A stretch of DNA of 22,866 nucleotides from the NCBI GenBank assembly GCA_039918235.1, contig JBDSHZ010000113.1, positions 1 to 22,866 on the forward strand, in the 5' to 3' direction. This document shows, piece by piece, positions 1-6,870 of the stretch (position 1 is its first letter; each line of letters starts with the position of its first letter). The stretch is from Pseudopedobacter sp039918235. GTDB taxonomy: Bacteria; Bacteroidota; Bacteroidia; Sphingobacteriales; Sphingobacteriaceae. Both the position numbers and the translations under genes were made by a program. Below the pieces are notes generated by a model. The model had not been told where the DNA came from. It was given only the letters and a program-made list of their open reading frames with translations, and searched no databases.

Positions 1-446
1 TGCCACAAACCGGTTGCACCAACTCTAGAAACTGCCAAAGGATTCATTGATGATTCTATAATGGGTAAATATTTAAACTCTTCTGGAATTTGATAGGCAT
101 TTAAAGCCTTCTCAAAAATAGGAAAGTAGTATTCTCCCAAGCCCACCATTTTACCAACTTCTGATCTTCTTTGATTCAAAAAAACATCTATGTATGTCTG
201 CACATATGGGTTATAATCTAAAGAAACTGCTGATTGAAGAGAATCTAATCTATATTTATAAATGAGATTAGGGTTATACTTAAGAAGTTCAAATTGCAAG
301 TTAAGGTCTCCCGGAACAAAAGTAGTGTCTGTCTTTAGCAGATTTCTGATAATTCTGGACTCCTCAGCGTTCAGCTTATTTTGAGCGGTTGATTTTAAAT
401 CAAGTAAAAAAATTAAAGCACAGATAATTGCAAGAGCTCTTTTCAT
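1..446 (-). CDS. Lytic transglycosylase (SLT/MltD-like), 5' part only
   Basis: This is the N-terminal 148 residues of a secreted murein lytic transglycosylase; the rest lies beyond position 1. It starts at an ATG (446-444) with a signal peptide (MKRALAIICALIFLLDL, then cleavage near STAQ). The visible part ends in the SLT-domain motif, reading PIIESSMNPLAVS and then GATGLWQ; the Glu of the ES pair is the expected catalytic acid. Enzymes of this family cleave the MurNAc-GlcNAc bond of peptidoglycan and form 1,6-anhydro-MurNAc. A region of roughly 100 residues before the SLT motif is usual for MltD-type proteins. LysM repeats, common at the C-terminus of MltD, cannot be assessed. The gene begins 31 bp after the gatA stop on the same strand, so it may be co-transcribed with gatA. 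Family assignment is confident; the exact subtype is not. Confidence 0.88.
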   Translation of the reverse strand, partial: MKRALAIICALIFLLDLKSTAQNKLNAEESRIIRNLLKTDTTFVPGDLNLQFELLKYNPNLIYKYRLDSLQSAVSLDYNPYVQTYIDVFLNQRRSEVGKMVGLGEYYFPIFEKALNAYQIPEEFKYLPIIESSMNPLAVSRVGATGLW

Positions 447-477
447 TGATTTGGTTTTTTCGGCTAAAGCCTAATGA

Positions 478-1926
478 TTAAATATGTTGAGGCTGATCAC
501 AAAAATATTTAGCGAAAGATAACAATTCTGTTTCTTTAAATTGCTTACCAATAATTTGCAACCCTATTGGCAGACCGGCTTCCGTTTTCCCAGAAGGGAT
601 GGATATTGCCGGTAAACCTGCTAATGAAGCACCAACAGTGAAAATATCAGCAAGGTACATCACCACCGGGTCTGTGTTCTGTTCCCCAATTTTAAATGCA
701 GGAGTTGGTGTAGTTGGCGTAATGATAAAATCATAGTCTTCCAAAATCGCATCCATTTTCTCTTTGATCAATCTTCTTACTTTTTGTGCCCTGGAATAAT
801 AAGCATCATAATAACCTGCACTTAGCACAAAAGTTCCCAGCATAATCCTACGCTTTACCTCATCACCAAAACCTTCTGATCTTGATTTTTTATAGGTACT
901 CATTAAATCCGTAGCTGCTGGACTTCTATAACCGTAATGAACACCATCGTATCTTGCTAAATTTGAAGAAGCCTCTGCAGTAGTGAGGATGTAATAAGTT
1001 GCTACCACATAATCTAAATATTCAAAAGAAACTGGCTCTACTGTATGTCCTTTAGCTTTTAAAGATTCGATTTGCTTTAATACGTTTTTCTTAATCTCTA
1101 AATCTAGTCCTTCAGAGTGTAAAGTTTCCTCAATGTAAGCTATCTTTTTAGGAGTTGGGTTTAATAATAATTTGGAATAGGATGGCACTTCTTGGGCAGA
1201 TGAAGTTGCATCATGACTATCTTTTCCTGCGATCACTTCTAAAATTAAGGCGGCATCTTCCACAGTTTTAGCTATTGGGCCAACTTGGTCAAATGAAGAA
1301 GCGTAAGCAACCACACCGTATCGCGGTACTCTCGCATAAGTAGGTTTTAAGCCCACTACACCGCAAAATGCGGCAGGTTGTCTAATAGAACCACCAGTAT
1401 CTGATGCTAAAGATGCAAAACATAAATCTGCCTGCACTGCAACGGCCGAGCCACCTGATGAACCACCAGAAACTCTTGTTTCGTCTACAAAATTCTTTAC
1501 AGGGCCAAAATAAGAAGTTTCATTAGATGCCCCCATTGCAAATTCATCGCAGTTTAATCTCCCAATAATAATGGCATCTTCTGCCAAAATTCTTTCTACA
1601 ACTGTAGCAGAGTAAACGGCTGTATATCCATCTAATATTTTAGAGGAGGCAGACATTTTATGATTTTTGTAGGAGATATTGTCTTTAAGACCGATAATCA
1701 TTCCCGCTAATTTACCTGCGGTGCCATTATCTATCTTTTCTTGGATAAGAACAGCTCTTGCTAAAGCTTCCTCTTCAAAAATTTCGAGAAAAGTATTTAA
1801 ATGGGCGTAATCCTTAATTCTTTGGGTATAGTAAGCTATTAAATCTTTTACAGTGATATTTCCGCTTTTTAGATCTGCCTGAAGTGTACTAAACTTAGAA
1901 TACGATTTGATATTTTCTTTAATCAT
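478..1926 (-). CDS. gatA: Glutamyl-tRNA(Gln)/aspartyl-tRNA(Asn) amidotransferase subunit A
   Basis: GatA is the amidase subunit of the GatCAB complex. It releases ammonia from glutamine so that misacylated Glu-tRNA(Gln) (and often Asp-tRNA(Asn)) can be converted to the correct amide form. The protein has 482 residues from the ATG at 1926, the usual length. The amidase signature is intact: Lys81 in GLKDN, Ser156 in SGGSSGGSA and Ser180 in DTGGSIRQPAA form the Ser-cisSer-Lys triad, followed by GVVGLKPTYARVPRYG. An in-frame TTG exists at 1938, but it lies directly against a terminator-like hairpin (1939-1981), so I chose the ATG. gatB and gatC are not in the window; in this phylum the gat genes are often scattered. 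The upstream neighbour on the same strand is a tatA gene. Confidence 0.96.
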   Translation of the reverse strand: MIKENIKSYSKFSTLQADLKSGNITVKDLIAYYTQRIKDYAHLNTFLEIFEEEALARAVLIQEKIDNGTAGKLAGMIIGLKDNISYKNHKMSASSKILDGYTAVYSATVVERILAEDAIIIGRLNCDEFAMGASNETSYFGPVKNFVDETRVSGGSSGGSAVAVQADLCFASLASDTGGSIRQPAAFCGVVGLKPTYARVPRYGVVAYASSFDQVGPIAKTVEDAALILEVIAGKDSHDATSSAQEVPSYSKLLLNPTPKKIAYIEETLHSEGLDLEIKKNVLKQIESLKAKGHTVEPVSFEYLDYVVATYYILTTAEASSNLARYDGVHYGYRSPAATDLMSTYKKSRSEGFGDEVKRRIMLGTFVLSAGYYDAYYSRAQKVRRLIKEKMDAILEDYDFIITPTTPTPAFKIGEQNTDPVVMYLADIFTVGASLAGLPAISIPSGKTEAGLPIGLQIIGKQFKETELLSFAKYFCDQPQHI

Positions 1927-1938
1927 TATATAAAACAA

Positions 1939-1981
1939 AACCTTGAATACCCGAAATTAATTATTTCAGCCATTCAAGGTT
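1939..1981 (-). terminator. Stem-loop with T-run between tatA and gatA
   Basis: A perfect 10-bp inverted repeat (AACCTTGAAT at 1939-1948, its complement at 1972-1981) encloses a 23-nt loop that itself holds a 5-bp stem (1953-1957 with 1963-1967). Read on the minus strand, the 3' arm ends in TT and is followed by TTGTTTTAT, giving the form of an intrinsic terminator for the tat transcript. The gatA ATG follows only 12 bp later, so the element also sits in any read-through leader of gatA. Confidence 0.6.
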
Positions 1982-1986
1982 AACAA

Positions 1987-2007
1987 TTTCCTAATTAAAA
2001 TAGGAAA
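1987..2007 (-). repeat. Short inverted repeat after the tatA stop
   Basis: TTTCCTA (1987-1993) pairs with TAGGAAA (2001-2007) across a 7-nt AT loop, 11 bp beyond the tatA stop codon. On the minus strand it forms a first weak hairpin before the stronger one at 1939-1981. It may protect the 3' end of the tat mRNA; no T-run follows it. Confidence 0.4.
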
Positions 2008-2017
2008 AAATTAAATT

Positions 2018-2203
2018 TTACAGATGTTTTTCTTCAGACTTCTCTGATTTTTCATAGTCCGGCTTTTCATTTCCGTTCTGCGCATCTTTAAATTCCTTTA
2101 CGCCTTTACCCATTCCTCTCATTAATTCTGGAATCTTTTTACCACCGAACAAAAGCAATAATGCTAATACGATTAAAATAATTTCTGGAGCACCTAAACC
2201 CAT
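2018..2203 (-). CDS. tatA: Sec-independent protein translocase subunit TatA (short paralogue)
   Basis: This 61-residue protein is a TatA/TatE-type subunit, which oligomerises in the inner membrane around TatBC to pass folded twin-arginine substrates. It has a very short N-terminus (MGLGAPE), one membrane helix (about residues 6-21), the hinge FGGKKIPEL, and then an amphipathic helix (MRGMGKGVKEFKDA) and a charged Glu/Lys-rich tail. Those are the hallmarks of the family, at the normal small size. It starts 3 bp after the stop of a second tatA-like gene, so the two form a pair. Bacteroidota generally lack a distinct TatB, and two TatA-like proteins may share those roles; that is inference. tatC is not in the window. 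Confidence 0.93.
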   Translation of the reverse strand: MGLGAPEIILIVLALLLLFGGKKIPELMRGMGKGVKEFKDAQNGNEKPDYEKSEKSEEKHL

Positions 2204-2206
2204 TTT

Positions 2207-2593
2207 CTATTGATTTTTATTGTTAAATTTTTCTTCTTTTAGCTCTTCTTCTACAACACTTACAACTTCGGTATTTGATACTTCGTTAATGTGTTCTATT
2301 GCTTCTTTTACCTCTTCACCCGCAACACTTACAGCTGCAGTATTTGATACTTCGCTAATGTGTTCTATTTCTTCCTCACGTTTTAATTCTTCATCAGCGG
2401 TAAGCTGATTAATATTTCTATGTATTTCTCTCTTAACCCCATCAGAAGCATCTTTAAATTCTCTGATCCCTTTACCAAGTCCTCTGGCCAATTCCGGAAG
2501 TTTTTCTCCTCCAAAGAGTAAGAGTACTGCAAACATAATCAGGACAACTTCCTGAGTACCTAAATTTAAAAATAATAATACACCGTTATACAT
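2207..2593 (-). CDS. TatA/TatB-like translocase subunit with duplicated acidic tail
   Basis: This 128-residue protein has the TatA fold signature: a membrane helix (residues about 10-27, containing VVLIMFAVLLLFGG), the hinge FGGEKLPELARGLGKG and an amphipathic helix (IREFKDASDG). It is twice as long as its neighbour because of a Glu-rich tail in which a 23-residue unit is repeated: EEIEHISEVSNTAAVSV, then EAIEHINEVSNTEVVSV. The longer tail is reminiscent of TatB, but the hinge lacks clear TatB-specific features, so TatA or TatA/B is the safer name. The ATG at 2593 fits family N-termini (MYNGVLLFLNLGTQE). It is co-transcribed with the short tatA (3-bp gap). A weak promoter candidate lies at 2618-2625, between it and the envC stop. 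Confidence 0.88.
   Translation of the reverse strand: MYNGVLLFLNLGTQEVVLIMFAVLLLFGGEKLPELARGLGKGIREFKDASDGVKREIHRNINQLTADEELKREEEIEHISEVSNTAAVSVAGEEVKEAIEHINEVSNTEVVSVVEEELKEEKFNNKNQ
2254..2369. repeat. In-frame 69-bp tandem repeat in the tatA-like tail
   Basis: Two copies of a 69-bp unit lie in tandem. A 30-bp stretch at 2271-2300 recurs at 2340-2369 with one mismatch, and an 11-bp stretch (CAACACTTACA) at 2254-2264 recurs at 2323-2333, always offset by 69 bp. The period equals 23 codons, so the reading frame is kept. The near-identity at the DNA level suggests a recent duplication, or ongoing slippage or recombination. Confidence 0.9.
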
Positions 2594-2617
2594 TGAGATG
2601 TGTTTATATGAAGAACG

Positions 2618-2625
2618 TAAATATA
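2618..2625 (-). promoter_or_regulatory. Possible Bacteroidota -7 box for the tat genes
   Basis: On the minus strand TATATTTA (followed by CG) matches TAnnTTTG at all but the last base and lies 24 bp upstream of the ATG of the longer tatA-like gene, in the 65-bp gap after envC. No clear -33 TTG is visible, so this is only a candidate. Confidence 0.35.
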
Positions 2626-2658
2626 GATAAATTAGTTTTCTATTAAATGCAGAAATAT

Positions 2659-3915
2659 CTAATTAGGGGCAAGCCACAACCTTGGGTCTTGTTCTACTAA
2701 TGAATTATCTGATTTATATAAGTGAAATTCAAAATCTCCTTCGCTGTCAGCTGTACCAATTAAATCTTTAGTACCTATTTTTTGTCCTTTTGAAACACTT
2801 ACCGATTTAAGATTAACATAAGCTGTAAAATACTGCCCATGTCTCACTAAAACAGTGGTTGAGCCTGCAATGTCTGTAATAACAGTTACAGTACCTTCAA
2901 ATACAGCCCTTATACTTCCATTTGGGTTTGTCTTTAATCTCCAGCCAGTATTTTCAACTGTCACATTCACACCAAATTTTTGAATTCCGGCATATTGGGT
3001 TACAATTCCTTTTGCCACTGGCCAAGGTAATTTTCCACGGTTGCTTACAAAATCAGCAGATAGCTTTGCGGCTTCTGGTGTAGAGTTTAGAATTGATCCG
3101 GATGAGGCCTTTGCTACCGGGGCTTCTTTTCCTTCTGCTTTTGCCTTGGCAGCAGCAGCCCTTGCAGCATCTTCTTCTCTTTTCCTTGCCAATGCTATCT
3201 CACGTTCAACTGCCTGCCTAATTGCTCTATCCAATTGTTGTGCATCTCTCTGCTTTTTAGCTAAATCCTGCTTTAGCTTCTTTTCTTGTGAAGTTAATGA
3301 GTTAACTGCTTTAACTTGCTTGCTCTGTGCATTGCCTAATACATTCTTCTCCTTTTCCTGATCAGTTAACAAATGATCTTTTTCATTTTTATTTTGCGAG
3401 AGCTGGGAAATTTTATTTTTTAGAGAGGATTGTGTGTCTTCTATATACTTTGCTTGTTTCTGGCGGTAATCTCCAAACTGTTGCAAGTATTTCATCCGCT
3501 TATAAGCTTGGTTAAAATCCTTTGCAGCAAAAATATACATCAATTTACTATAGGAACCCTGGTTTTTCTGTGCAAACCGGATCATGGCCGCATAATCAGA
3601 TTTAAGTTGGCCAAGCTGAGATTGCAAGGATCTTACTTGATTGGTATTATCGTTAATCTGTCCATCCAATAACCTAATTTCAGAGTTAATGGTATTAATT
3701 TTTTCTTGTCTTAAACGGATTTGAGCCCTCAAAACATTCAGTTGCTTTAACGTCACCCTTTTATCGGAAGATGCTTTCTTAAGGATGTTGTTGGTCATTT
3801 CTATCTCTTCATTCAGCTTTGCTTTTCGCTTTTGTAGCTCGGCACTACTTTGTGCAAATAGTGGAGCAGCTGAACAAAGAATAAAGAATACAAGAACTGC
3901 TTTAAGATATTTCAT
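2659..3915 (-). CDS. EnvC-like murein hydrolase activator (coiled coil + LytM/M23 domain)
   Basis: This 418-residue exported protein has a signal peptide (residues 1-21, ending LFAQ), a long coiled-coil region (about 24-255, rich in Gln, Lys, Glu and Ala) and a C-terminal LytM/peptidase M23 domain (about 295-415). That is the architecture of EnvC, which activates N-acetylmuramoyl-L-alanine amidases at the division site. The M23 zinc site is degenerate. The first ligand motif (usually HxxxD) is replaced by a segment with neither residue (VENTGWRLKTNPNG). In place of the final HxH only FEFHLY with one His (398) remains; His359 in VRHG is kept. A regulatory rather than catalytic role is therefore likely. 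The gene has its own near-consensus -7 box (3921-3928) although it follows the DUF4292 gene by only 19 bp. The tat genes lie immediately downstream. Confidence 0.9.
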   Translation of the reverse strand: MKYLKAVLVFFILCSAAPLFAQSSAELQKRKAKLNEEIEMTNNILKKASSDKRVTLKQLNVLRAQIRLRQEKINTINSEIRLLDGQINDNTNQVRSLQSQLGQLKSDYAAMIRFAQKNQGSYSKLMYIFAAKDFNQAYKRMKYLQQFGDYRQKQAKYIEDTQSSLKNKISQLSQNKNEKDHLLTDQEKEKNVLGNAQSKQVKAVNSLTSQEKKLKQDLAKKQRDAQQLDRAIRQAVEREIALARKREEDAARAAAAKAKAEGKEAPVAKASSGSILNSTPEAAKLSADFVSNRGKLPWPVAKGIVTQYAGIQKFGVNVTVENTGWRLKTNPNGSIRAVFEGTVTVITDIAGSTTVLVRHGQYFTAYVNLKSVSVSKGQKIGTKDLIGTADSEGDFEFHLYKSDNSLVEQDPRLWLAPN

Positions 3916-3920
3916 TAGCG

Positions 3921-3928
3921 CAAAGGTA
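3921..3928 (-). promoter_or_regulatory. Bacteroidota -7 promoter element upstream of envC
   Basis: On the minus strand TACCTTTG (then CGCTA and the ATG of envC) is an exact TAnnTTTG match. Only 5 bp separate it from the start codon, so the transcript would begin at or almost at the ATG (leaderless). A -33 TTG is not clear. The element lies between the DUF4292 stop and envC, suggesting independent expression of envC. Confidence 0.6.
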
Positions 3929-3934
3929 TTTAAA

Positions 3935-4714
3935 TTAGTCTATCACAGAAAATCTTTTAGGAACATTAAAAGGAAAATCTACCGGTTCATTTAAAACAGT
4001 TTTATTGTAATACATGGCAACCCTAATATTTTTGTTTCCTGCTTTAGATTCTATCAATAAATTTGAAGGTAAAATTTGGCCCAAAATCTGTTCATAAGCA
4101 CCAGAGGTCACCGTTAATTGTTGAGCCAGCTGCTCATCATTTAACACTATCTGAGAAGTTTTTTTCTCATCATTAAATGTGATTTTAAATCCTAAATTTC
4201 CTTCATTACCAATCAAATTTAAAACCCCATCAATAATCATCAATTGGCTTGTGGGTTTTAGCGTAAAGGGGATACAGTTCCCTACCAATAAAGCTTCTAA
4301 TGTTTGATAATCTACTTTTTCACTAGCGTAATCATGAATAAAAGCGAATGGTTTTTTCAGGTATTGATTATTTACCCTATCCATTACTTTTAAACTATCG
4401 GGCGTGATTAATACCCTTGCCACTTCTATCAGTCCTCCTGCAGTAACAGAAATCCATATGCCTTCTTCATGCTTTATCCTGATGTTTAAGCTCACATCAT
4501 AAGCTTTTCCATTAAGATTTAAATTAGTTGCTGCTTTTGTAGAGAATGTTGTAAAAACGCTCTGCTTTTCTGTAATGGTGGTGAGTTTGATTTTATTGTT
4601 TTCGGGAATTGCGGTAGTTTCCTGCTTTACAATGAGCGGTTTCTTTGCTTTACAGGATAAAAGAATAACACTGATCAGCAATAAGCATATTTTACTCAAT
4701 ATATTTTTTCTCAT
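3935..4714 (-). CDS. DUF4292-family lipoprotein
   Basis: This 259-residue protein has a lipoprotein signal peptide (residues 1-20, lipobox LLSC with Cys21) followed by a beta-rich domain. It resembles the DUF4292 lipoproteins that Bacteroidota carry between a TPR protein and an EnvC-type protein. The fold is thought to be LolA/LolB-like, which would suit binding of lipoproteins or lipids in the periplasm, but I cannot demonstrate that here. Recognisable stretches include the strands around YDVSLNIRIKHEEGIWISV and the later ALLVGNCIPF. Its ATG at 4714 lies inside the end of the TPR gene (23-bp overlap), so translation of the two is probably coupled. Family assignment is good; function is unknown. 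Confidence 0.8.
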   Translation of the reverse strand: MRKNILSKICLLLISVILLSCKAKKPLIVKQETTAIPENNKIKLTTITEKQSVFTTFSTKAATNLNLNGKAYDVSLNIRIKHEEGIWISVTAGGLIEVARVLITPDSLKVMDRVNNQYLKKPFAFIHDYASEKVDYQTLEALLVGNCIPFTLKPTSQLMIIDGVLNLIGNEGNLGFKITFNDEKKTSQIVLNDEQLAQQLTVTSGAYEQILGQILPSNLLIESKAGNKNIRVAMYYNKTVLNEPVDFPFNVPKRFSVID

Positions 4715-6434
4715 TAATCTTTCTTTCTATCAGTGCATGATCTCCTTCTAAAGACAGCGCTTTTTTCCAATTGGAAATGGCATCTTCTGTTTCTCCTAAC
4801 TTAATTAAGATATCACCATAATGATCAAATTGGGCAGCACTTTTATCATTGTTCTTTATTGCTTTCTCTATCCAAACTTTTGCCTCTTTGTAATTTTTCT
4901 TTTTAAACAAAACCCACGCATAAGTATCTTCAAAAGAAGCATTATTTGGCTCGAGTTGATTAGACTTTAAAGACATTTGGGCTGCTTTGTCTAAATCTTC
5001 ATTCCTTAACGATAAATAATAGGCATAATTATTTAGGGTATAAGTATTATCTGGCTCCAGCTCCAAAGCTTTTACATAAGCTGTCTCAGATTCTTTGTAT
5101 TTCTTTAACTCTTGATAAGCATCACCTAAGCTGCTATAAATTTGAGCTTTAAGCGAATTGCTTTCAATATCAAAATTCAAGGTATTGTTTAAATAATCTA
5201 TAGCATTTTGGTGTTTTTTATTTTGAAGATAGCCCAATGCGGTATAAAAATATAAACTTGGCTGATTGGGGAAATAGCTCAATGCTTCTTCTCCTTTTTT
5301 AATAAGATCATCAGGTTCATTTAAAGAAAGTTGTATTCTTAACAATTGATCCCAAATGGCGTAAACATTTTTGTTCAAACTTAAAGCCTTCTCATAAGCC
5401 GTTTCCGCATTTTTCAAATCTCCTTTTTGAAAAAGTACATCTCCGTAAAGGGAAAAAGATTTTGGATCATCAGCATGAACTTCTGTTAATATTTTAGAAA
5501 GCTCTTCTGCATACCTTACCGCATCCGCATTAGGAAAGGCATCAAAATATTTAATAATCAGTTTTACTTTTTGATCAATATTTAATTCCGGTTGTTTAAA
5601 CGCTTCCTTTAATTCCAGAAAAGCATCATTCGGTTTTTTCTGACTATCAAAAATCTGTGCGATGGCTAAACGCGTGAAAGCATTTGAACTATCTAAAGAC
5701 TTTGCTTGCTGATAAACAGTTAAAGCCTGGGGAATCATATTATTGGAATAATAGAGGTCTCCCAAGAAAAGATAATACCTTACATCAGATGGATTATTCT
5801 TGATCAGCTGTTCTAAATCAGCGGCAGCTTTTTCAATATTTCCTTTTTTCAGATAAATCCTTTGTCTACCTTGAATCACCCTATCTGTTAAACCAACCTG
5901 CTTTTCTAACGAGTTGTAAAGTGTAAGCGACTCTTCCTGTTTACCCATCATAAACAAAGCGTTTGCCTGGTCAAATTTGTAATCTAAATTTTCTGGTGAA
6001 ATTTTTATCAATTCATTCAGCGCATAATCCAATAAGGTATATTCCTGCTGTTGCTGATAAATATTCGCTGCTAAAAGCCAATACCATTCATTGTCTGTTT
6101 TTATGGTGACCGCTTTTTGAGCATTTTCCTGTGCATTCTTTAAGTCGCCTTTATTAAAATAAAGCTGCGCAAGCTCATAATATGCACTGTGATTAGAAGG
6201 ATCAATTTGTAAAACCTGGTTAAAATAATCGATAGCTAAAGTCTGATTTTGAACTACTTTTTCCCTTAAACCAGAATAATAGAGCTGCATAATTCTTGTA
6301 CTATCCTCATGATTCAGCACCTTTCCTGTAACCATTACCACTTCCTGTTGCTTATTTATTTTGCCTTTTTGAGCATAGGAATAACTTCCGATGAAAATAA
6401 GCGCATAAATAATAAGGTGTGATTTTTTAATCAT
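4692..6434 (-). CDS. Exported tetratricopeptide-repeat protein
   Basis: This is a 580-residue protein with a signal peptide (MIKKSHLIIYALIFIGSYSYAQ, cleavage after about residue 22) followed almost entirely by TPR helices. Repeat cores such as AYYELAQLYFNKGDLKNA, YYLFLGDLYYSNNMIPQA, SLYGDVLFQKGDLKNAE, IYSSLGDAYQELKKYKE and YAWVLFKKKNYKEA recur about every 34 residues, giving ten or more repeats. It is probably a periplasmic or outer-membrane-associated scaffold; the partner is unknown. The open frame reaches up to 6563, but those extra 43 codons overlap dut in another frame and would bury the signal peptide. The ATG at 6434, 1 bp after the dut stop, is therefore the start. It overlaps the DUF4292 lipoprotein gene downstream by 23 bp. 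Confidence 0.9.
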   Translation of the reverse strand: MIKKSHLIIYALIFIGSYSYAQKGKINKQQEVVMVTGKVLNHEDSTRIMQLYYSGLREKVVQNQTLAIDYFNQVLQIDPSNHSAYYELAQLYFNKGDLKNAQENAQKAVTIKTDNEWYWLLAANIYQQQQEYTLLDYALNELIKISPENLDYKFDQANALFMMGKQEESLTLYNSLEKQVGLTDRVIQGRQRIYLKKGNIEKAAADLEQLIKNNPSDVRYYLFLGDLYYSNNMIPQALTVYQQAKSLDSSNAFTRLAIAQIFDSQKKPNDAFLELKEAFKQPELNIDQKVKLIIKYFDAFPNADAVRYAEELSKILTEVHADDPKSFSLYGDVLFQKGDLKNAETAYEKALSLNKNVYAIWDQLLRIQLSLNEPDDLIKKGEEALSYFPNQPSLYFYTALGYLQNKKHQNAIDYLNNTLNFDIESNSLKAQIYSSLGDAYQELKKYKESETAYVKALELEPDNTYTLNNYAYYLSLRNEDLDKAAQMSLKSNQLEPNNASFEDTYAWVLFKKKNYKEAKVWIEKAIKNNDKSAAQFDHYGDILIKLGETEDAISNWKKALSLEGDHALIERKINEKKYIE

Positions 6435-6435
6435 T

Positions 6436-6870
6436 TTATTTAACTCCCGTATGTCCGTAACCTCCAGCGCCTCTTTCTGTAGATGAAAGTTCTTCGCTTT
6501 GCACCCATTCTGCTTTTTCGTGTTTTGCAATAACCATTTGCGCAATTCTATCTCCGTTATCAATTATAAAATCTTCTTGAGAAAGGTTAATGAGCAATAC
6601 TTTGATCTCTCCTCTATAATCCGCATCAATGGTGCCCGGTGAATTAACGATACTGATCCCAAATTTAAATGCGAGGCCGCTTCTTGGTCTTATCTGTGCT
6701 TCATATCCAATAGGCAGTTCCATAAACAATCCTGTTGCAACCAGCTTTCTCTCAAAGGGTTTTAAAATGATTTTCTCTTCTAAACTCGCTCTTAAATCCA
6801 TTCCTGCCGAAGCAATGGTTTCATAAGTTGGCAACGGATGATTTGACTTATTGATGATATTTATTTTCAT
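6436..6870 (-). CDS. dut: Deoxyuridine 5'-triphosphate nucleotidohydrolase (dUTPase)
   Basis: dUTPase hydrolyses dUTP to dUMP and pyrophosphate, keeping uracil out of DNA and supplying dUMP for thymidylate synthesis. The 144-residue length is typical of the homotrimeric family, and all five motifs are visible: AGMDLRA (1), PRSGLAFKFGI (2), GTIDADYRGEIKV with the catalytic Asp region (3), DRIAQMVI (4) and the glycine-rich C-terminal arm RGAGGYGHTG (5). Its ATG overlaps the TGA of the flippase gene (ATGA, 6867-6870) and its stop is 1 bp from the TPR gene start, so it sits inside a tightly coupled operon. No anomalies are seen. Confidence 0.97.
   Translation of the reverse strand: MKINIINKSNHPLPTYETIASAGMDLRASLEEKIILKPFERKLVATGLFMELPIGYEAQIRPRSGLAFKFGISIVNSPGTIDADYRGEIKVLLINLSQEDFIIDNGDRIAQMVIAKHEKAEWVQSEELSSTERGAGGYGHTGVK

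Noticed and set aside
462..471. Short hairpin GGCT-AA-AGCC between gatA and the transglycosylase gene
   Set aside because: Only 4 bp with a 2-nt loop and no T-run on either strand; too weak to call a terminator.
2220..2408. Plus-strand open frame antisense to the tatA-like tail, rich in Ser/Thr
   Set aside because: It arises from the low-complexity Glu-rich repeat on the coding strand; no family resemblance or start context.
3041..3361. Plus-strand open frame antisense to envC
   Set aside because: Opposite strand of a coiled-coil coding region with biased codons. The product is Ala/Ser/Cys-rich without any domain.
6435..6563. Upstream extension of the TPR protein frame by 43 codons
   Set aside because: It overlaps dut in another frame and would place a good signal peptide internally. 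The ATG at 6434, next to the dut stop, is much more plausible.
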